Assembly: GCA_023145615.1 (NCBI GenBank)
Contig: JAGLDK010000065.1
Location: forward strand, 1-35,219
Source: Ichthyobacteriaceae bacterium
Lineage (GTDB): Bacteria > Bacteroidota > Bacteroidia > Flavobacteriales > JADGDT01
Direction of reading: 5' to 3'
Length of the DNA stretch: 35,219 nt
Below, piece by piece: positions 1 through 10,276 of this stretch. Positions within the stretch are counted from its first letter, which is position 1. Each line of letters begins with the position of its first letter. A program made the position numbers and the translations under genes. The notes under the pieces are model-generated. The model had not been told where the DNA came from. It ran no database searches and saw nothing but the letters and a program-made list of their open reading frames with translations.

Positions 1-234
1 GTTAAAGAAATAATGGAAGTTGGAGGTGTACACCGTATTATGCTCGACAATTTTAATTATAATGATACTCGTACTGCTGTAAAACTTATTGGAGATAAAT
101 TCGAAACTGAATCGTCGGGTGGAATTACCGAAAAAACTCTTAGAAATTATGCCGAATGTGGTGTAGATTATATTTCGGTTGGAGCACTTACCCACTCTGT
201 TTCATCAATGGATTTAAGTTTAAAAGCTATATAA
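1..234 (+). CDS. nadC: Nicotinate-nucleotide pyrophosphorylase (quinolinate phosphoribosyltransferase), C-terminal fragment truncated by window start
   Basis: Frame open from base 1 (VKEIMEVGGVHRIMLDNF...ETESSGGITEKTLRNYAECGVDYISVGALTHSVSSMDLSLKAI), matching the conserved C-terminus of NadC. The ATG at 13 is internal. Confidence 0.93.
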   Translation, partial: VKEIMEVGGVHRIMLDNFNYNDTRTAVKLIGDKFETESSGGITEKTLRNYAECGVDYISVGALTHSVSSMDLSLKAI

Positions 235-256
235 GTTTATAAAAAAACTATATAAA

Positions 257-297
257 ACAAAAAGAACCTATTTTAAAAAATAGGTTCTTTTTGTTTT
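257..297 (+). terminator. Rho-independent-type terminator after nadC
   Basis: Stem aaaagaaccta / taggttcttttt followed by a T-rich run; 25-60 nt after the nadC stop. Confidence 0.8.
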
Positions 298-334
298 TGA
301 TTTTAAGCTGAATAAAAACTATATAATAAACTAC

Positions 335-1438
335 TTAATCTATCCAATCAACATTTAAGTCTCTCCAAACATTGGCAGTAGGATAATTAGCTCCATTAGG
401 ATAATTTACCGTAGCATCGTTAGTTCCACTTTTTAAAGGAGTTCCTCCAAAAGCACTTGGTGCATTACCTAAATATCCTTCAATAATAACATTATCCGAT
501 TTTAAAGTTACCTCATTTAGTTTTATACAATCTTCAAAAGCTGCGTATCCAATAGATGTTAGTTTGCTCGAAAATACTACCGACGATAAATTAGAGCATC
601 CACTAAAAGCTCTCATTCCTATTTCTTCAATACTACTTGAAAATTTAATTGAATATAACGAAGTACAGTTTACAAACGAATTATCGTTTATAATAGTTAA
701 GTTTTTAGATTTTGTTAATGCTATTTTTTCTAACATTTTACAATTCTTAAAAACACCCTCTCCAATAAATTCAAGTTCAATTGAGTTTGATAAATCAATA
801 GTTGATAAACTTGTACATCCGTAAAATGCCTTTGCTCCTATTTGCTGTAATTTTATTGAATTTGATAAATCTAATGATTCTAAAGATTTACAACCATAAA
901 ATGCGTCTTCATTAATAACTTTCAAACCCGATGCTCCATCTAAATTAAAATACGTTAAAGCAATACATCCGCTAAATGCTCCATAGCCTATTTCTGATAA
1001 AAATTTTGGTTCTAATATTGATACTTTTTCTAACGCAGTACATCCATCAAAAGCATTTGCCTGAATAATTTTAATACTATCAGGAAGTATTACCGATTTT
1101 AAACTCTCCGACATTCTGAATGATACACCATTAACATAATGTGCATATTTAAAATCAACCGAAACTACATCGCTATTTGTTAAACTTACTTTTGTAACCC
1201 TAACACCATCTATTGTAGTAGGAATTTGTAAATCTCCTCTTCCTCCTTTATACTTTGTTATTTCTACCGAATTACTTAAAGTATTAACTACCCAATCATC
1301 AATTTTCCCATCAATATCAACAGGTTCTACAACCTCTTTTTTTTCATCTTTGGTACAATTAGTAGATATTGATAGCATTAAACCTGTGGCTAATACCAAA
1401 AATAATAAACGAGATACACTCTTAATTACATGTTTCAT
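335..1438 (-). CDS. BspA-like leucine-rich-repeat (LRR_5) surface lipoprotein
   Basis: Signal peptide with lipobox-like STNC; about 8 repeats of AF.GC.sL..i.L (AFDGCTALEKVSI, AFYGCTSLSTIDL, AFSGCSNLSSVVF and others). Confidence 0.88.
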   Translation of the reverse strand: MKHVIKSVSRLLFLVLATGLMLSISTNCTKDEKKEVVEPVDIDGKIDDWVVNTLSNSVEITKYKGGRGDLQIPTTIDGVRVTKVSLTNSDVVSVDFKYAHYVNGVSFRMSESLKSVILPDSIKIIQANAFDGCTALEKVSILEPKFLSEIGYGAFSGCIALTYFNLDGASGLKVINEDAFYGCKSLESLDLSNSIKLQQIGAKAFYGCTSLSTIDLSNSIELEFIGEGVFKNCKMLEKIALTKSKNLTIINDNSFVNCTSLYSIKFSSSIEEIGMRAFSGCSNLSSVVFSSKLTSIGYAAFEDCIKLNEVTLKSDNVIIEGYLGNAPSAFGGTPLKSGTNDATVNYPNGANYPTANVWRDLNVDWID

Positions 1439-1691
1439 ATTAAATATATTACGGTAAATAATTTATTAAATAATACAAACAAAAATGAGCTATTTATAAC
1501 TTTGAATAACATTACGTATAATTTGCTGTGTGGGGTTATGTAGTAATTATTTGGGTAAAGCAATATGTTATTAAAGGCTCATTTAGTTTTATATTTACAA
1601 ATCAAATTTAACTTACAACATACTATACACCAACCCATTATCGACATACTACATATTTAAAACTATAATTGCACAAACGGTACTAATAAAT

Positions 1692-1727
1692 AAAAAAACG
1701 CCTGCTTTTTACAAAACAGACGTTTTA
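1692..1727 (-). terminator. Terminator of the 1750-5403 gene
   Basis: On the minus strand aaaacgtctg-loop-caggcgttttttt; one G.U pair forms only in minus-strand RNA. Confidence 0.75.
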
Positions 1728-1749
1728 AACATAAACACAATAAAAAAAA

Positions 1750-4700
1750 TTATTCTACAATTAGTCTTTTTGTTGATGTATTATTATTATCAACTATTTT
1801 AACAAAATAAATTCCTTTCGATAAATACGCATCTACATGTTCAATTTCGGAACTTAAATATTGTTGATGAACTAAATGTCCTAAAATTGAATATATACTC
1901 ATTTTTGCATCTCTACTTAAGTTTGTATTCTGAATTGTAAATGTTCCGTTTGCCGATGGATTTGGATACATTGTAAACATTTCGTTTGTTGATTCTTCGT
2001 TTACCTTTTGGTACAATGCTTTTTTTCCTGAAGCAGTACTTGTTGATAATTGAAGTGTTGGACGATCTTGAGCTGTTGCATCATCTTGTGCAGCTATATC
2101 CCAAAAATTATAATTTCCATTTTCGTTAGTATCAATACTTAATCTAATAAAAACAAAATCTCCAGTTTTAGCTCCGTTACTAATTTCAGTATTAATATAA
2201 TTTGCCAACTCCACTCCTACCGAACTCGAATACCTTCCGGCAGTTGGCAACAACTCTAAAATATTATTTTGTAAAGCAGTTGCATTATTATCAGTTCCAA
2301 ATGCTCCTGCAAAATAATCAGTTGATAAAACAGTTGAAGTATTTCGGTATGGTAAACCATACATATCAATATTATTATTTAAGTTTCCTCCACTTTGTAA
2401 TACTGTAAAATTAAATTTAGCCGAAGTAATATTTTCTCCAACTCCTAATTCAGGAATTTCGAAAGGAATAATTACCGAAATATTTTTATCACTTCCAATT
2501 CTATGAGTATGGTAGCCTACCCACTGCATACCACCATTGTTAAATACCGAATTATCGGTTGCCGAAGCATTTATTGTAATATCCGATACACTAACACCTC
2601 CGTTTTCTGCAACTTCAATATTTACAATTTTAGTATCAGTTAATTCTCCATCGTTTACAACAACCTCAACAGTATAATTTCCATTATCGCCATCAATAGT
2701 ATTAATATTTAAAACAGCAGTACCATTATTGTTATCAGTAATTGAAACAAATTCGGCTTCGGTTGAAATTGAAAAATGCAAATCGTTATTTTCGGCATCG
2801 GTAGCCGATATATTTACAGCAGTTTCGTTTCCTTCTTGTAAAAAAACATCAGCAATAAAATTAATAACCGGAGCAGTATTAGAAACTACATAAGAATTAT
2901 ACTCATAACATCCAGCATCAACAACACCTCCAGCAACTCTATTGTTTCCATCTAAATCTTTCGATAAAACACTAGTATTTACACCTGCATCAATAGCTAC
3001 ACTATTTTGTTTTAGGTGGAAATCGTTTCCAACATAATCAACAAAATATGATTTGTAGTTTTCGTAATTACTCTCATCAATATCAACATTATTTTCTATT
3101 AAAGAAGTTGACGAATAAGTCCAAGGAGTATAAACACCACAAATGTTATTTCTAATAATGTTATCAAAATTCTTCTCTCCAGTTTTTTTCTGAATAGTAA
3201 GCATAATTTTAGGCACCGCATTAGTATCGGTAAATAATGCACTTTGTACTACTGTATTATTCTGAACTCTACAATTACGAGCACCGTATAACGATATTCC
3301 GTGTTCTTTATTACTAACAACTAAGTTGTTTTCTACAATCCAACTATCAGCAAAACCATCGGTAATAATAATTCCTTGCAATAAAGTTCCTATTAAATTA
3401 TTGTTTTTAACAAAATCAGTAACCGGATCATCAAATATTTTAAAGGTATTATTTCTAACAACAATGTTCGAAATCATTCTATCTCCACCTAATTTATAAG
3501 ATTGAAAAAAGTCATCGTGCTGAATATTATAATCATCTACATAACAATCTCTAACCAAGTTGTTCTCATATACACCATAACTTCCTAAAGCACGAATTGC
3601 ATCTCCACAAAAGTTATCAATCAAGTTATTATTCATAACAGTGTTTATACCCTGAAACTCAACTCCGTGGTATATATTGTATATTTTAGTATTTACAAGA
3701 GTGTTATTATCTCCTCTGAACTGAAAACCACTTGCCGAATGCTCGTACCAATCGGCCTTTGTCCATGTTACCGAACTTTCTGCCGATTGCATTATACAAT
3801 TATCAACAGTAATGTATTCTGATTGATTATCAGTAAAAAATATTGGAGATGTTGTAGCAAAATTTCCACCAGTAGCATCAAACTTAATTCCTTTAAAAGT
3901 TACATTCTTTACATTAACAGCCTGAAACTTTGTAAAAACAGCTTCGTAATTATTAACAGCTTTAATGGTTATTCCTTCAGCAAAAATTTGATTTGCAAAA
4001 TATGCACTACCATGATGACCATTTAATAAATTAATAACATCGCCATCAACCAAATTTACATTTCCCCAATTTACAGTAGCAAATCCTGCAAAAGGATTCT
4101 CGAAACTTCCATCGTTTGAATTACTTCCATTTATAGGATCGCAATAATATCCTTCTCCTACTACAACAACAATACTTTTTGTTACCTCAACCGTAATAGT
4201 TTCGTTTGCCGTAAACTCTCCATCGTTTACAGTAAACACAATATTATTGTAAACTCCAATATTGCTATTATTAGGCGATAAAATTAAATTGGCAGTACCA
4301 TTTCCGTTATCGTTTAAAGTTGCAAAACTTGGCAAGTTATTTGCAGTAATACTTAAATCATCATTATCAACATCGGTAGCCGATATTAATATATTGTTAG
4401 TTAAATCTTCTTCTAAAGTTACATTTCCAATACTTAATAACACTGGCGGTGTATTAGTTACCACAACATCTTCTGTAACTGATACCGAAAAAGTTTTATT
4501 TACCGAAAGCTTACCGTCGGTTACTGAAATTTCAATATTGTTATAAGTACCATTATTACCCGATACTGGATTTAATTGCAAAGTTGCAGTTGAATTATTA
4601 TTATCAACCAAAGTTGCAAATACAGGTAAGTTGTTTGCTGTAAAAGTTAAATCATCATTATCGGCATCGGTTGCAGTAATTATAAAAGACTTACTCTCGC

Positions 4701-5403
4701 CTACCTTAATATTCTTGTTTTCAATTACCGATAAAACTGGTGCAGTGTTAATATTCTGAGTTTCTACACTAATATTTAAAACTGGCTTATTACCTTCTGT
4801 AGTACTGTTTGCAGAAGCAATATCCCAATAATTATAGTTCGACGAATTGCTTTCATCGAAACTTAATCTAATAAAAACATAATCTCCAGCTTTAGCACCA
4901 TTTGCATACTGCTGATTAATAAAATCAATAAGTTCAACACTGTTTGCTAATTTATAAGCTCCAACTATTGATTGATTATTTAAAAACGAAGATTTTATTA
5001 AAGTACTATTAGTGTTATCAAATTCTCCTGCATAAAAATCGGCAGTATTAACAGTGTTTGTAGTACTGTATGGTAAAGCATATAAATCAATACCATTATT
5101 TAGTTGAGTATTTGCACCCAAAATTGTAGTTGTAAAATCGGCAGAAACAACACTTTCGCCCGAAAGTAACTCAGGTAATTTAAAAGGAATAACAGCACAA
5201 GTATTTTTTGATGTACCAAGTCTGTGTAAATGATACCCTGCCCACTGCATTGATAAGTTATTACTAATTGCAACATCAGCTCCATCGGCAACAACAGTAA
5301 ATGTTTTATTCTGAGCAAAAGTAGTAGTTGTAATAAAAGATAAAAGCAACATCAGCATTAATCTATTGATTAATAACTGATAATGAGTATAATTTATTTT
5401 CAT
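1750..5403 (-). CDS. T9SS-exported surface protein: DNRLRE/CBM96-like module, two cadherin/Ig-like repeats, right-handed parallel beta-helix (DUF1565/PL-like), third Ig-like repeat, second DNRLRE-like module, type A sorting domain
   Basis: Signal peptide ...TTTFAQ; YYCDPINGSNSNDGSFENPFAGF start of a beta-helix domain with many N/V/I rungs; terminal MYPNPSANGTFTIQ...LSKGIYFVKIVDNNNTSTKRLIVE. Confidence 0.85.
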   Translation of the reverse strand: MKINYTHYQLLINRLMLMLLLSFITTTTFAQNKTFTVVADGADVAISNNLSMQWAGYHLHRLGTSKNTCAVIPFKLPELLSGESVVSADFTTTILGANTQLNNGIDLYALPYSTTNTVNTADFYAGEFDNTNSTLIKSSFLNNQSIVGAYKLANSVELIDFINQQYANGAKAGDYVFIRLSFDESNSSNYNYWDIASANSTTEGNKPVLNISVETQNINTAPVLSVIENKNIKVGESKSFIITATDADNDDLTFTANNLPVFATLVDNNNSTATLQLNPVSGNNGTYNNIEISVTDGKLSVNKTFSVSVTEDVVVTNTPPVLLSIGNVTLEEDLTNNILISATDVDNDDLSITANNLPSFATLNDNGNGTANLILSPNNSNIGVYNNIVFTVNDGEFTANETITVEVTKSIVVVVGEGYYCDPINGSNSNDGSFENPFAGFATVNWGNVNLVDGDVINLLNGHHGSAYFANQIFAEGITIKAVNNYEAVFTKFQAVNVKNVTFKGIKFDATGGNFATTSPIFFTDNQSEYITVDNCIMQSAESSVTWTKADWYEHSASGFQFRGDNNTLVNTKIYNIYHGVEFQGINTVMNNNLIDNFCGDAIRALGSYGVYENNLVRDCYVDDYNIQHDDFFQSYKLGGDRMISNIVVRNNTFKIFDDPVTDFVKNNNLIGTLLQGIIITDGFADSWIVENNLVVSNKEHGISLYGARNCRVQNNTVVQSALFTDTNAVPKIMLTIQKKTGEKNFDNIIRNNICGVYTPWTYSSTSLIENNVDIDESNYENYKSYFVDYVGNDFHLKQNSVAIDAGVNTSVLSKDLDGNNRVAGGVVDAGCYEYNSYVVSNTAPVINFIADVFLQEGNETAVNISATDAENNDLHFSISTEAEFVSITDNNNGTAVLNINTIDGDNGNYTVEVVVNDGELTDTKIVNIEVAENGGVSVSDITINASATDNSVFNNGGMQWVGYHTHRIGSDKNISVIIPFEIPELGVGENITSAKFNFTVLQSGGNLNNNIDMYGLPYRNTSTVLSTDYFAGAFGTDNNATALQNNILELLPTAGRYSSSVGVELANYINTEISNGAKTGDFVFIRLSIDTNENGNYNFWDIAAQDDATAQDRPTLQLSTSTASGKKALYQKVNEESTNEMFTMYPNPSANGTFTIQNTNLSRDAKMSIYSILGHLVHQQYLSSEIEHVDAYLSKGIYFVKIVDNNNTSTKRLIVE

Positions 5404-5547
5404 ATATATAGTATTTAAAATTTAGCTTAACGTATTAAACACAATAAGGTGTACAAAGTACATCGCCAATCGATTGTACTAAACTATAAAATAAAACGTC
5501 TCAAATACACTTTACAAAGTATTTTAAACACTTAAACTCAACTCCTT

Positions 5548-5578
5548 AAACACTAACAACTTACATTAGTGTTTTTTG
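5548..5578 (+). other. Terminator-like hairpin in a divergent intergenic region (possible leader attenuator)
   Basis: aaacactaa-caacttaca-ttagtgttttttt-like stem-loop plus T run, with no + strand gene upstream of it. Confidence 0.4.
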
Positions 5579-5810
5579 TACTAAAATTGTATAAATATCA
5601 TAAATTGTAATATTTACACTACACTAATTTCACTATTAAGATAAACACTTACATTTTACGGTGTACTTTACATACACATAAATCTGAAATTTTCATACAA
5701 TACATACCATATAAAAACAAATATGTATATTAAACACTTAGCTAGTTATTTATTTTGATAAACAGATTCTAAACACTACGTTTGACGAAATAACCTACTA
5801 ATTAAACTAT

Positions 5811-6584
5811 ATGAAATTAATTTTTACTATTTCAGCAGCATTACTGTTTTCTATAAACAGCATGGCTCAAACTGTTACTATTAACAACCAAGGATTATAC
5901 GATACTACCGAAGAAGTTGACACTTTTCATGATTACGACGAAGAAGAGTACAACGGTTATAACGACGAAGATTGTGAATTAGTTGGTGGTTTTGTTTTTG
6001 CCAGCAATTTTTATTCTCCAAATATTTCAACCTCTGATAAAGAGTTTAAATCAGATATTTCGGGTAGCTTTTTTAGCTTACTTATCATGGAAAAATTAAC
6101 CGAAAACATATATTTAGGAGGTAAATTAAGTCTGTTTGATTTTAATTGGACAAGATTTGCTTCTAATGAAGCAGGTATTGATAAAAGAAGATACTTTGAA
6201 TGGTCGACAGCTATTTACTTAAATACCCGATTTGTTTTAACCAAAACCAAAGATCAAGATGGTTTATTCTTCGATATTGGAGTAGGATATAAATTACCTG
6301 TTTTATTATCTTATTCGGAGTTTAAAAAGCATGAAACCGAAGTTGTTTCTGAAACTCATAGAAAAATACACAACTTCAATAACTTTAATGCTACTGCAGC
6401 AATAGGTTATAAAAACATATCGATAATAGCAAGTTACAGAATTATTGAAGATAATTTAGAAGGTAATTACATTGAAAAACCAAGATTAAATATTGGTTTA
6501 GCATATAATTTTGGTTTTTCGGATAGTGAAGATTGTGAAAATTGTAGCGGTGGTTGCCATAACGATACTAACGAAACATTATAA
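5811..6584 (+). CDS. Outer-membrane beta-barrel protein with acidic N-terminus and Cys-rich C-terminal tail
   Basis: Signal peptide MKLIFTISAALLFSINSMAQ; alternating aromatic/hydrophobic strands; tail SDSEDCENCSGGCHNDTNETL. Confidence 0.75.
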   Translation: MKLIFTISAALLFSINSMAQTVTINNQGLYDTTEEVDTFHDYDEEEYNGYNDEDCELVGGFVFASNFYSPNISTSDKEFKSDISGSFFSLLIMEKLTENIYLGGKLSLFDFNWTRFASNEAGIDKRRYFEWSTAIYLNTRFVLTKTKDQDGLFFDIGVGYKLPVLLSYSEFKKHETEVVSETHRKIHNFNNFNATAAIGYKNISIIASYRIIEDNLEGNYIEKPRLNIGLAYNFGFSDSEDCENCSGGCHNDTNETL

Positions 6585-6640
6585 TAAGCCAAATTTAACA
6601 ACACTAAAAGCTTTCAACTTATATTCAACAAAAAAAACAT

Positions 6641-6682
6641 ACTAAAAAAGGAATCTATTTAATTTAATAGATTCCTTTTTTT
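6641..6682. terminator. Bidirectional terminator between convergent genes
   Basis: aaaaaaggaatctatt/aatagattccttttttt hairpin between the + gene ending 6584 and the - gene ending 6682. Confidence 0.82.
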
Positions 6683-7152
6683 TATTTCTTAACCTTCCAT
6701 TTAATTTTTACATTTCTAACACCCCATTTAAAAGCTTTATGACTATCAACTCCCATATAAATATCTATTCTTTTAGTCCACCTAGCAGCCATTTTATCTT
6801 TAACTAAATACACCCCATCCAAACCTTCAATAGTAACTTCAGTATTATGAGTTAATCCCATTTCAAGTAAATCTCTCGATACTGCAATACATTTCATTCC
6901 AGGTTTTAATTTATCTCCCCATGCAGCAATTGTTGGATTAGAGTCGGTTTGACTAACCAACGAATTATATGCAGTTGCTTCTACTTTTAAAACAACTATT
7001 GAATCTGGCGGTAATTTAGGTTGTAATTCTTGTTGTAAATTGTAATTATTACTAACTACTACTTTACTTTCAACAACAGTGTTACATATTGTATTTACAT
7101 AAAAACCACTAAATACAATGGGTAGTACAAAGTATAATATATTTAAACTCAT
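6682..7152 (-). CDS. 3D-domain (double-psi beta-barrel) protein
   Basis: VEATAYNSLVSQTDSNPTIAAWGDKLKPGMKCIAVSRDLL...GVYLVKDKMAARWTKRIDIYMG matches the 3D domain pattern (ATAY..., IAV...DL, D.M..R...IDI). Confidence 0.8.
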   Translation of the reverse strand: MSLNILYFVLPIVFSGFYVNTICNTVVESKVVVSNNYNLQQELQPKLPPDSIVVLKVEATAYNSLVSQTDSNPTIAAWGDKLKPGMKCIAVSRDLLEMGLTHNTEVTIEGLDGVYLVKDKMAARWTKRIDIYMGVDSHKAFKWGVRNVKIKWKVKK

Positions 7153-7347
7153 TTAGTTTTAGTTTAGTAGTGCTTATTAGTTCTTAAATTCAACCAATAA
7201 AAAAAACACTTGTTACAAATATTAATTTGCTGTTACAATAAACTTTGGGAGTTTAATTTTATGGTGTTATTTTAATAATACACCATTATTTATTAATATT
7301 ACTTTAAGTAAATAAATAGAATTTCAATAATAAATAACGTTTATTAA

Positions 7348-8241
7348 TTACAAATACTCATTATCTTTATGAGTGATAAACCTTACTGCCGATGGTATAA
7401 TTTTAACATTAAGACTATCAAATTTTCCTATTAATTCTCCATCAAGCTGAAGCATGTGTGGTTTATCAAAAGTTAAATCGGCTTCTTTACAACTTATTAC
7501 TTTCATATTATTATCGTCGTAAAACAAATTCGAGAATTTCGACAATCCAGTTTTCAACAAAGTATTTGCTCCTATATTTTCAACCACCACAATTTCAAAT
7601 TTTCCATCCATTGGGTTTCCTGTAATATTTAAAGGAATACCCGATCCGTATTTTCTAGAATTACAAATAGCCACCATTAAGCCTTCTCCTCTAATATTTT
7701 TGCCATTTGCTTTTATTGAGTATTTAAATTTTTTTTGATTCTTTAATTCCTCCCAAAAATATTTAGCATAAACTGCCATTCCTCTATTTTCATCATTTTC
7801 GTAAGCTTCAACAATTGCAGCATTTAAACCAACATCTCCAATATGTATTGAATAATGCTTATCATTAACCAAAACCATATCCAATCCTGCAATAACATCC
7901 GATACTATTGCATCTTTTAACGCCTCAATAGGGTTTGAGTTTACATACAACTCTAACGCCAAACCATTTGCCGACCCCAACGGGATTATCCCCATCGGTA
8001 TATTACTTCCCATTAACGCTATTGATGTAAACAATACAGTACCATCTCCGCCAACTGCAATTACCCTATTAGGATTTATTTCAATAATAGCCTGTTTTAA
8101 AACCTTAGAACCATCATCTTTTATAGTTTCAAAAATTTCATATTCCAAACCATACTTCGTACATAATTCTTTAGCCGAATCCATAAATGGTTTTTTATCA
8201 ACATCTCCTGAAATAGGATTAACAACAAATAATAATTTCAT
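7348..8241 (-). CDS. Diacylglycerol/lipid kinase family protein (DagK-like)
   Basis: MKLLFVVNPISGDVDKK, AVGGDGTVLF, IPLGSANGLALEL; start taken as the MKLLF Met four codons inside the listed ORF. Confidence 0.88.
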   Translation of the reverse strand: MKLLFVVNPISGDVDKKPFMDSAKELCTKYGLEYEIFETIKDDGSKVLKQAIIEINPNRVIAVGGDGTVLFTSIALMGSNIPMGIIPLGSANGLALELYVNSNPIEALKDAIVSDVIAGLDMVLVNDKHYSIHIGDVGLNAAIVEAYENDENRGMAVYAKYFWEELKNQKKFKYSIKANGKNIRGEGLMVAICNSRKYGSGIPLNITGNPMDGKFEIVVVENIGANTLLKTGLSKFSNLFYDDNNMKVISCKEADLTFDKPHMLQLDGELIGKFDSLNVKIIPSAVRFITHKDNEYL

Positions 8242-8351
8242 AATTGTAACCAAAATTTAGCATTACACACTTCAAGCAAGTATCTACTTGTATTTCAATA
8301 CTTTAATATACGAGATTAAATTTATTTATACTGATATTATAACAACCATTG

Positions 8352-10028
8352 TTATTTATCTTTTTTTCTACTAATTGCAAATAATAACTTAGCACCCATA
8401 AATGTTGCAACTACCATACCTAATAAACCCAAAACAGACAATTCTCCTATAAGTGGCTCTATACGTGCCGACATAATTAACGACGAACCCAAAAACAACG
8501 CTGCTGCCAACAAACCTGTAACCAAACTATTAACAGTAGTTTCTAAATTTTTATGCTCTAAATTTATTTTGAAATTTTCTTTATCGGCTGCGTTCAAAAG
8601 TTTAATAATTACCTTTGGAGTAAGTTCTACTATATTTTTCCACTTACTAACTTCACTACTAACTAATTTTAAAATTCGTTTTGGCGATAACTTTTTAATC
8701 ACCATTTTTATGTAGTAACCCTTTAATAGTTCAATTAAATTTACTTCCGGATCTAACTTTCGTACAGTACTTTCAAGCATTAACAAAACCCTCATTAGCA
8801 TTGATATATCGGCAGGTAATATTATAGCATGATCGTTTATAATTTCTCCTGCATCTTTTATTACATCGCCCATTACCACATCTTTTATCGACCCGTTTAA
8901 ATGATTGTTAATAAAATAATCAACCTGAGTAGAAAATAATTCTTCATTATAATCTTTCGGAACCGAACCAATTTCTAAAATACTATCTTTAATTTTAGCT
9001 GAGTTTTTTTCAACAAACCCAATTATCAAATTTTCAATTTTAAGTACACTATCATCACTTAAACTACCCACCATTCCGAAATCAATAAAAGCAACAACTC
9101 CTTTTTGTTGTACAAAAAAATTACCAGGATGCGGATCGGCATGATAATAATTATCTCTGAAAATCATATCTAAATATGCCTTTGCAATACGCTCGGCAAT
9201 AATTGCGTTTTGCTTACTTAATCTTTTATCATCTACAATTTCGTTAAGCTCCTTACCTTCAATAAACTGCATGGTAAGTATATTTTTTGTAGAATAATTT
9301 TCATAAACTTTAGGAAAAGTAATCCATTTATTATCATTAAAATTAACTTCAAATTTCTCAATATTTTCCAACTCTTTATCAAAGTCAAACTCATTTAAAA
9401 TGGTGCGTTTAAATTCCTTAACAAGCTTTACTGTTTGTAGTTGCTTTAATTTACTTAAACGGTTTTCCATTATTTGAGCCAAAGCTTCAAGAATTTCCAT
9501 ATCCTCTAAAACCTTTACTTCAATACCCTGATGTATAATTTTAACCACAACTTTTTCTCCGGTAAGTAATGTTGCACTATGTACTTGAGCCACCGAAGCC
9601 GATGCAATAGAGTTAATATTAAAATCAGCAAAAGCATCTTTTATATTATCTAAATCAAGCTCTGTTTTTATTATTTCTTCAATATAACTACTATTATCCG
9701 TTTTAGTTTTGGTTTGTAATTTTGTAAGTTCATCAGCTAAATCATCGCCAATAACATCGGGTCGCATACTCAACATTTGCCCCAACTTAATAAACGTTGT
9801 TCCAAGTTCGTCAATAGCCAATCTAATACGTATGCTTTCGGGTTGAGTACTTATTTTTTCAGGTTTATTTTTATGAATCCTTTTGTTTATCCAATCAATT
9901 TTAGACTCACTTAACCAGCTAGCCAAACCGTATTTTGATAAAGTAGAAACTATTTCCTTTACACGAGCCTTATTATTATTCAGCTTTTTCAAATTAGCAT
10001 TTCGTACTTTAATACTCATTATAAACAC
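8352..10028 (-). CDS. AarF/UbiB/ABC1 family atypical kinase
   Basis: KLGQMLSMRPD (KxGQ), IASASVAQVHSA, DPHPGNFF and FIDFGMVG motifs; two C-terminal TM segments. Confidence 0.92.
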   Translation of the reverse strand: MFIMSIKVRNANLKKLNNNKARVKEIVSTLSKYGLASWLSESKIDWINKRIHKNKPEKISTQPESIRIRLAIDELGTTFIKLGQMLSMRPDVIGDDLADELTKLQTKTKTDNSSYIEEIIKTELDLDNIKDAFADFNINSIASASVAQVHSATLLTGEKVVVKIIHQGIEVKVLEDMEILEALAQIMENRLSKLKQLQTVKLVKEFKRTILNEFDFDKELENIEKFEVNFNDNKWITFPKVYENYSTKNILTMQFIEGKELNEIVDDKRLSKQNAIIAERIAKAYLDMIFRDNYYHADPHPGNFFVQQKGVVAFIDFGMVGSLSDDSVLKIENLIIGFVEKNSAKIKDSILEIGSVPKDYNEELFSTQVDYFINNHLNGSIKDVVMGDVIKDAGEIINDHAIILPADISMLMRVLLMLESTVRKLDPEVNLIELLKGYYIKMVIKKLSPKRILKLVSSEVSKWKNIVELTPKVIIKLLNAADKENFKINLEHKNLETTVNSLVTGLLAAALFLGSSLIMSARIEPLIGELSVLGLLGMVVATFMGAKLLFAISRKKDK

Positions 10029-10276
10029 TTTGTTAAATTAAAAATTTCAAAAGTGAACCATTGAACAAAAACCTTAAGGTTTTAATGAACAGGTGAACAC
10101 TATTAATTCTAAATAAATTTATTTTATTACTTCAATACCTCATTAAATCATAAGCTTAACAATTTAAAACCAACAATATAAAGCATTAAATAATAGTGCA
10201 TTTTTCTATAATAGATATATTTTAAAAAACGATAATTAGTACTTAACCTTAATAAATTTAAACACATAATTAACAA

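Noticed and set aside
7261-7286. Imperfect inverted repeat atggtgttattttaataatacaccat
   Set aside because: Contains a bulge, no T tract and AT-rich; could be chance. No function assigned.
10160-10210. Similar intergenic strings at about 10.16-10.21 kb and 20.23-20.27 kb (aatataaa(g/a)cattaaata...atagtg)
   Set aside because: Partial match in very AT-rich DNA; too degenerate to call a dispersed repeat without a background test.
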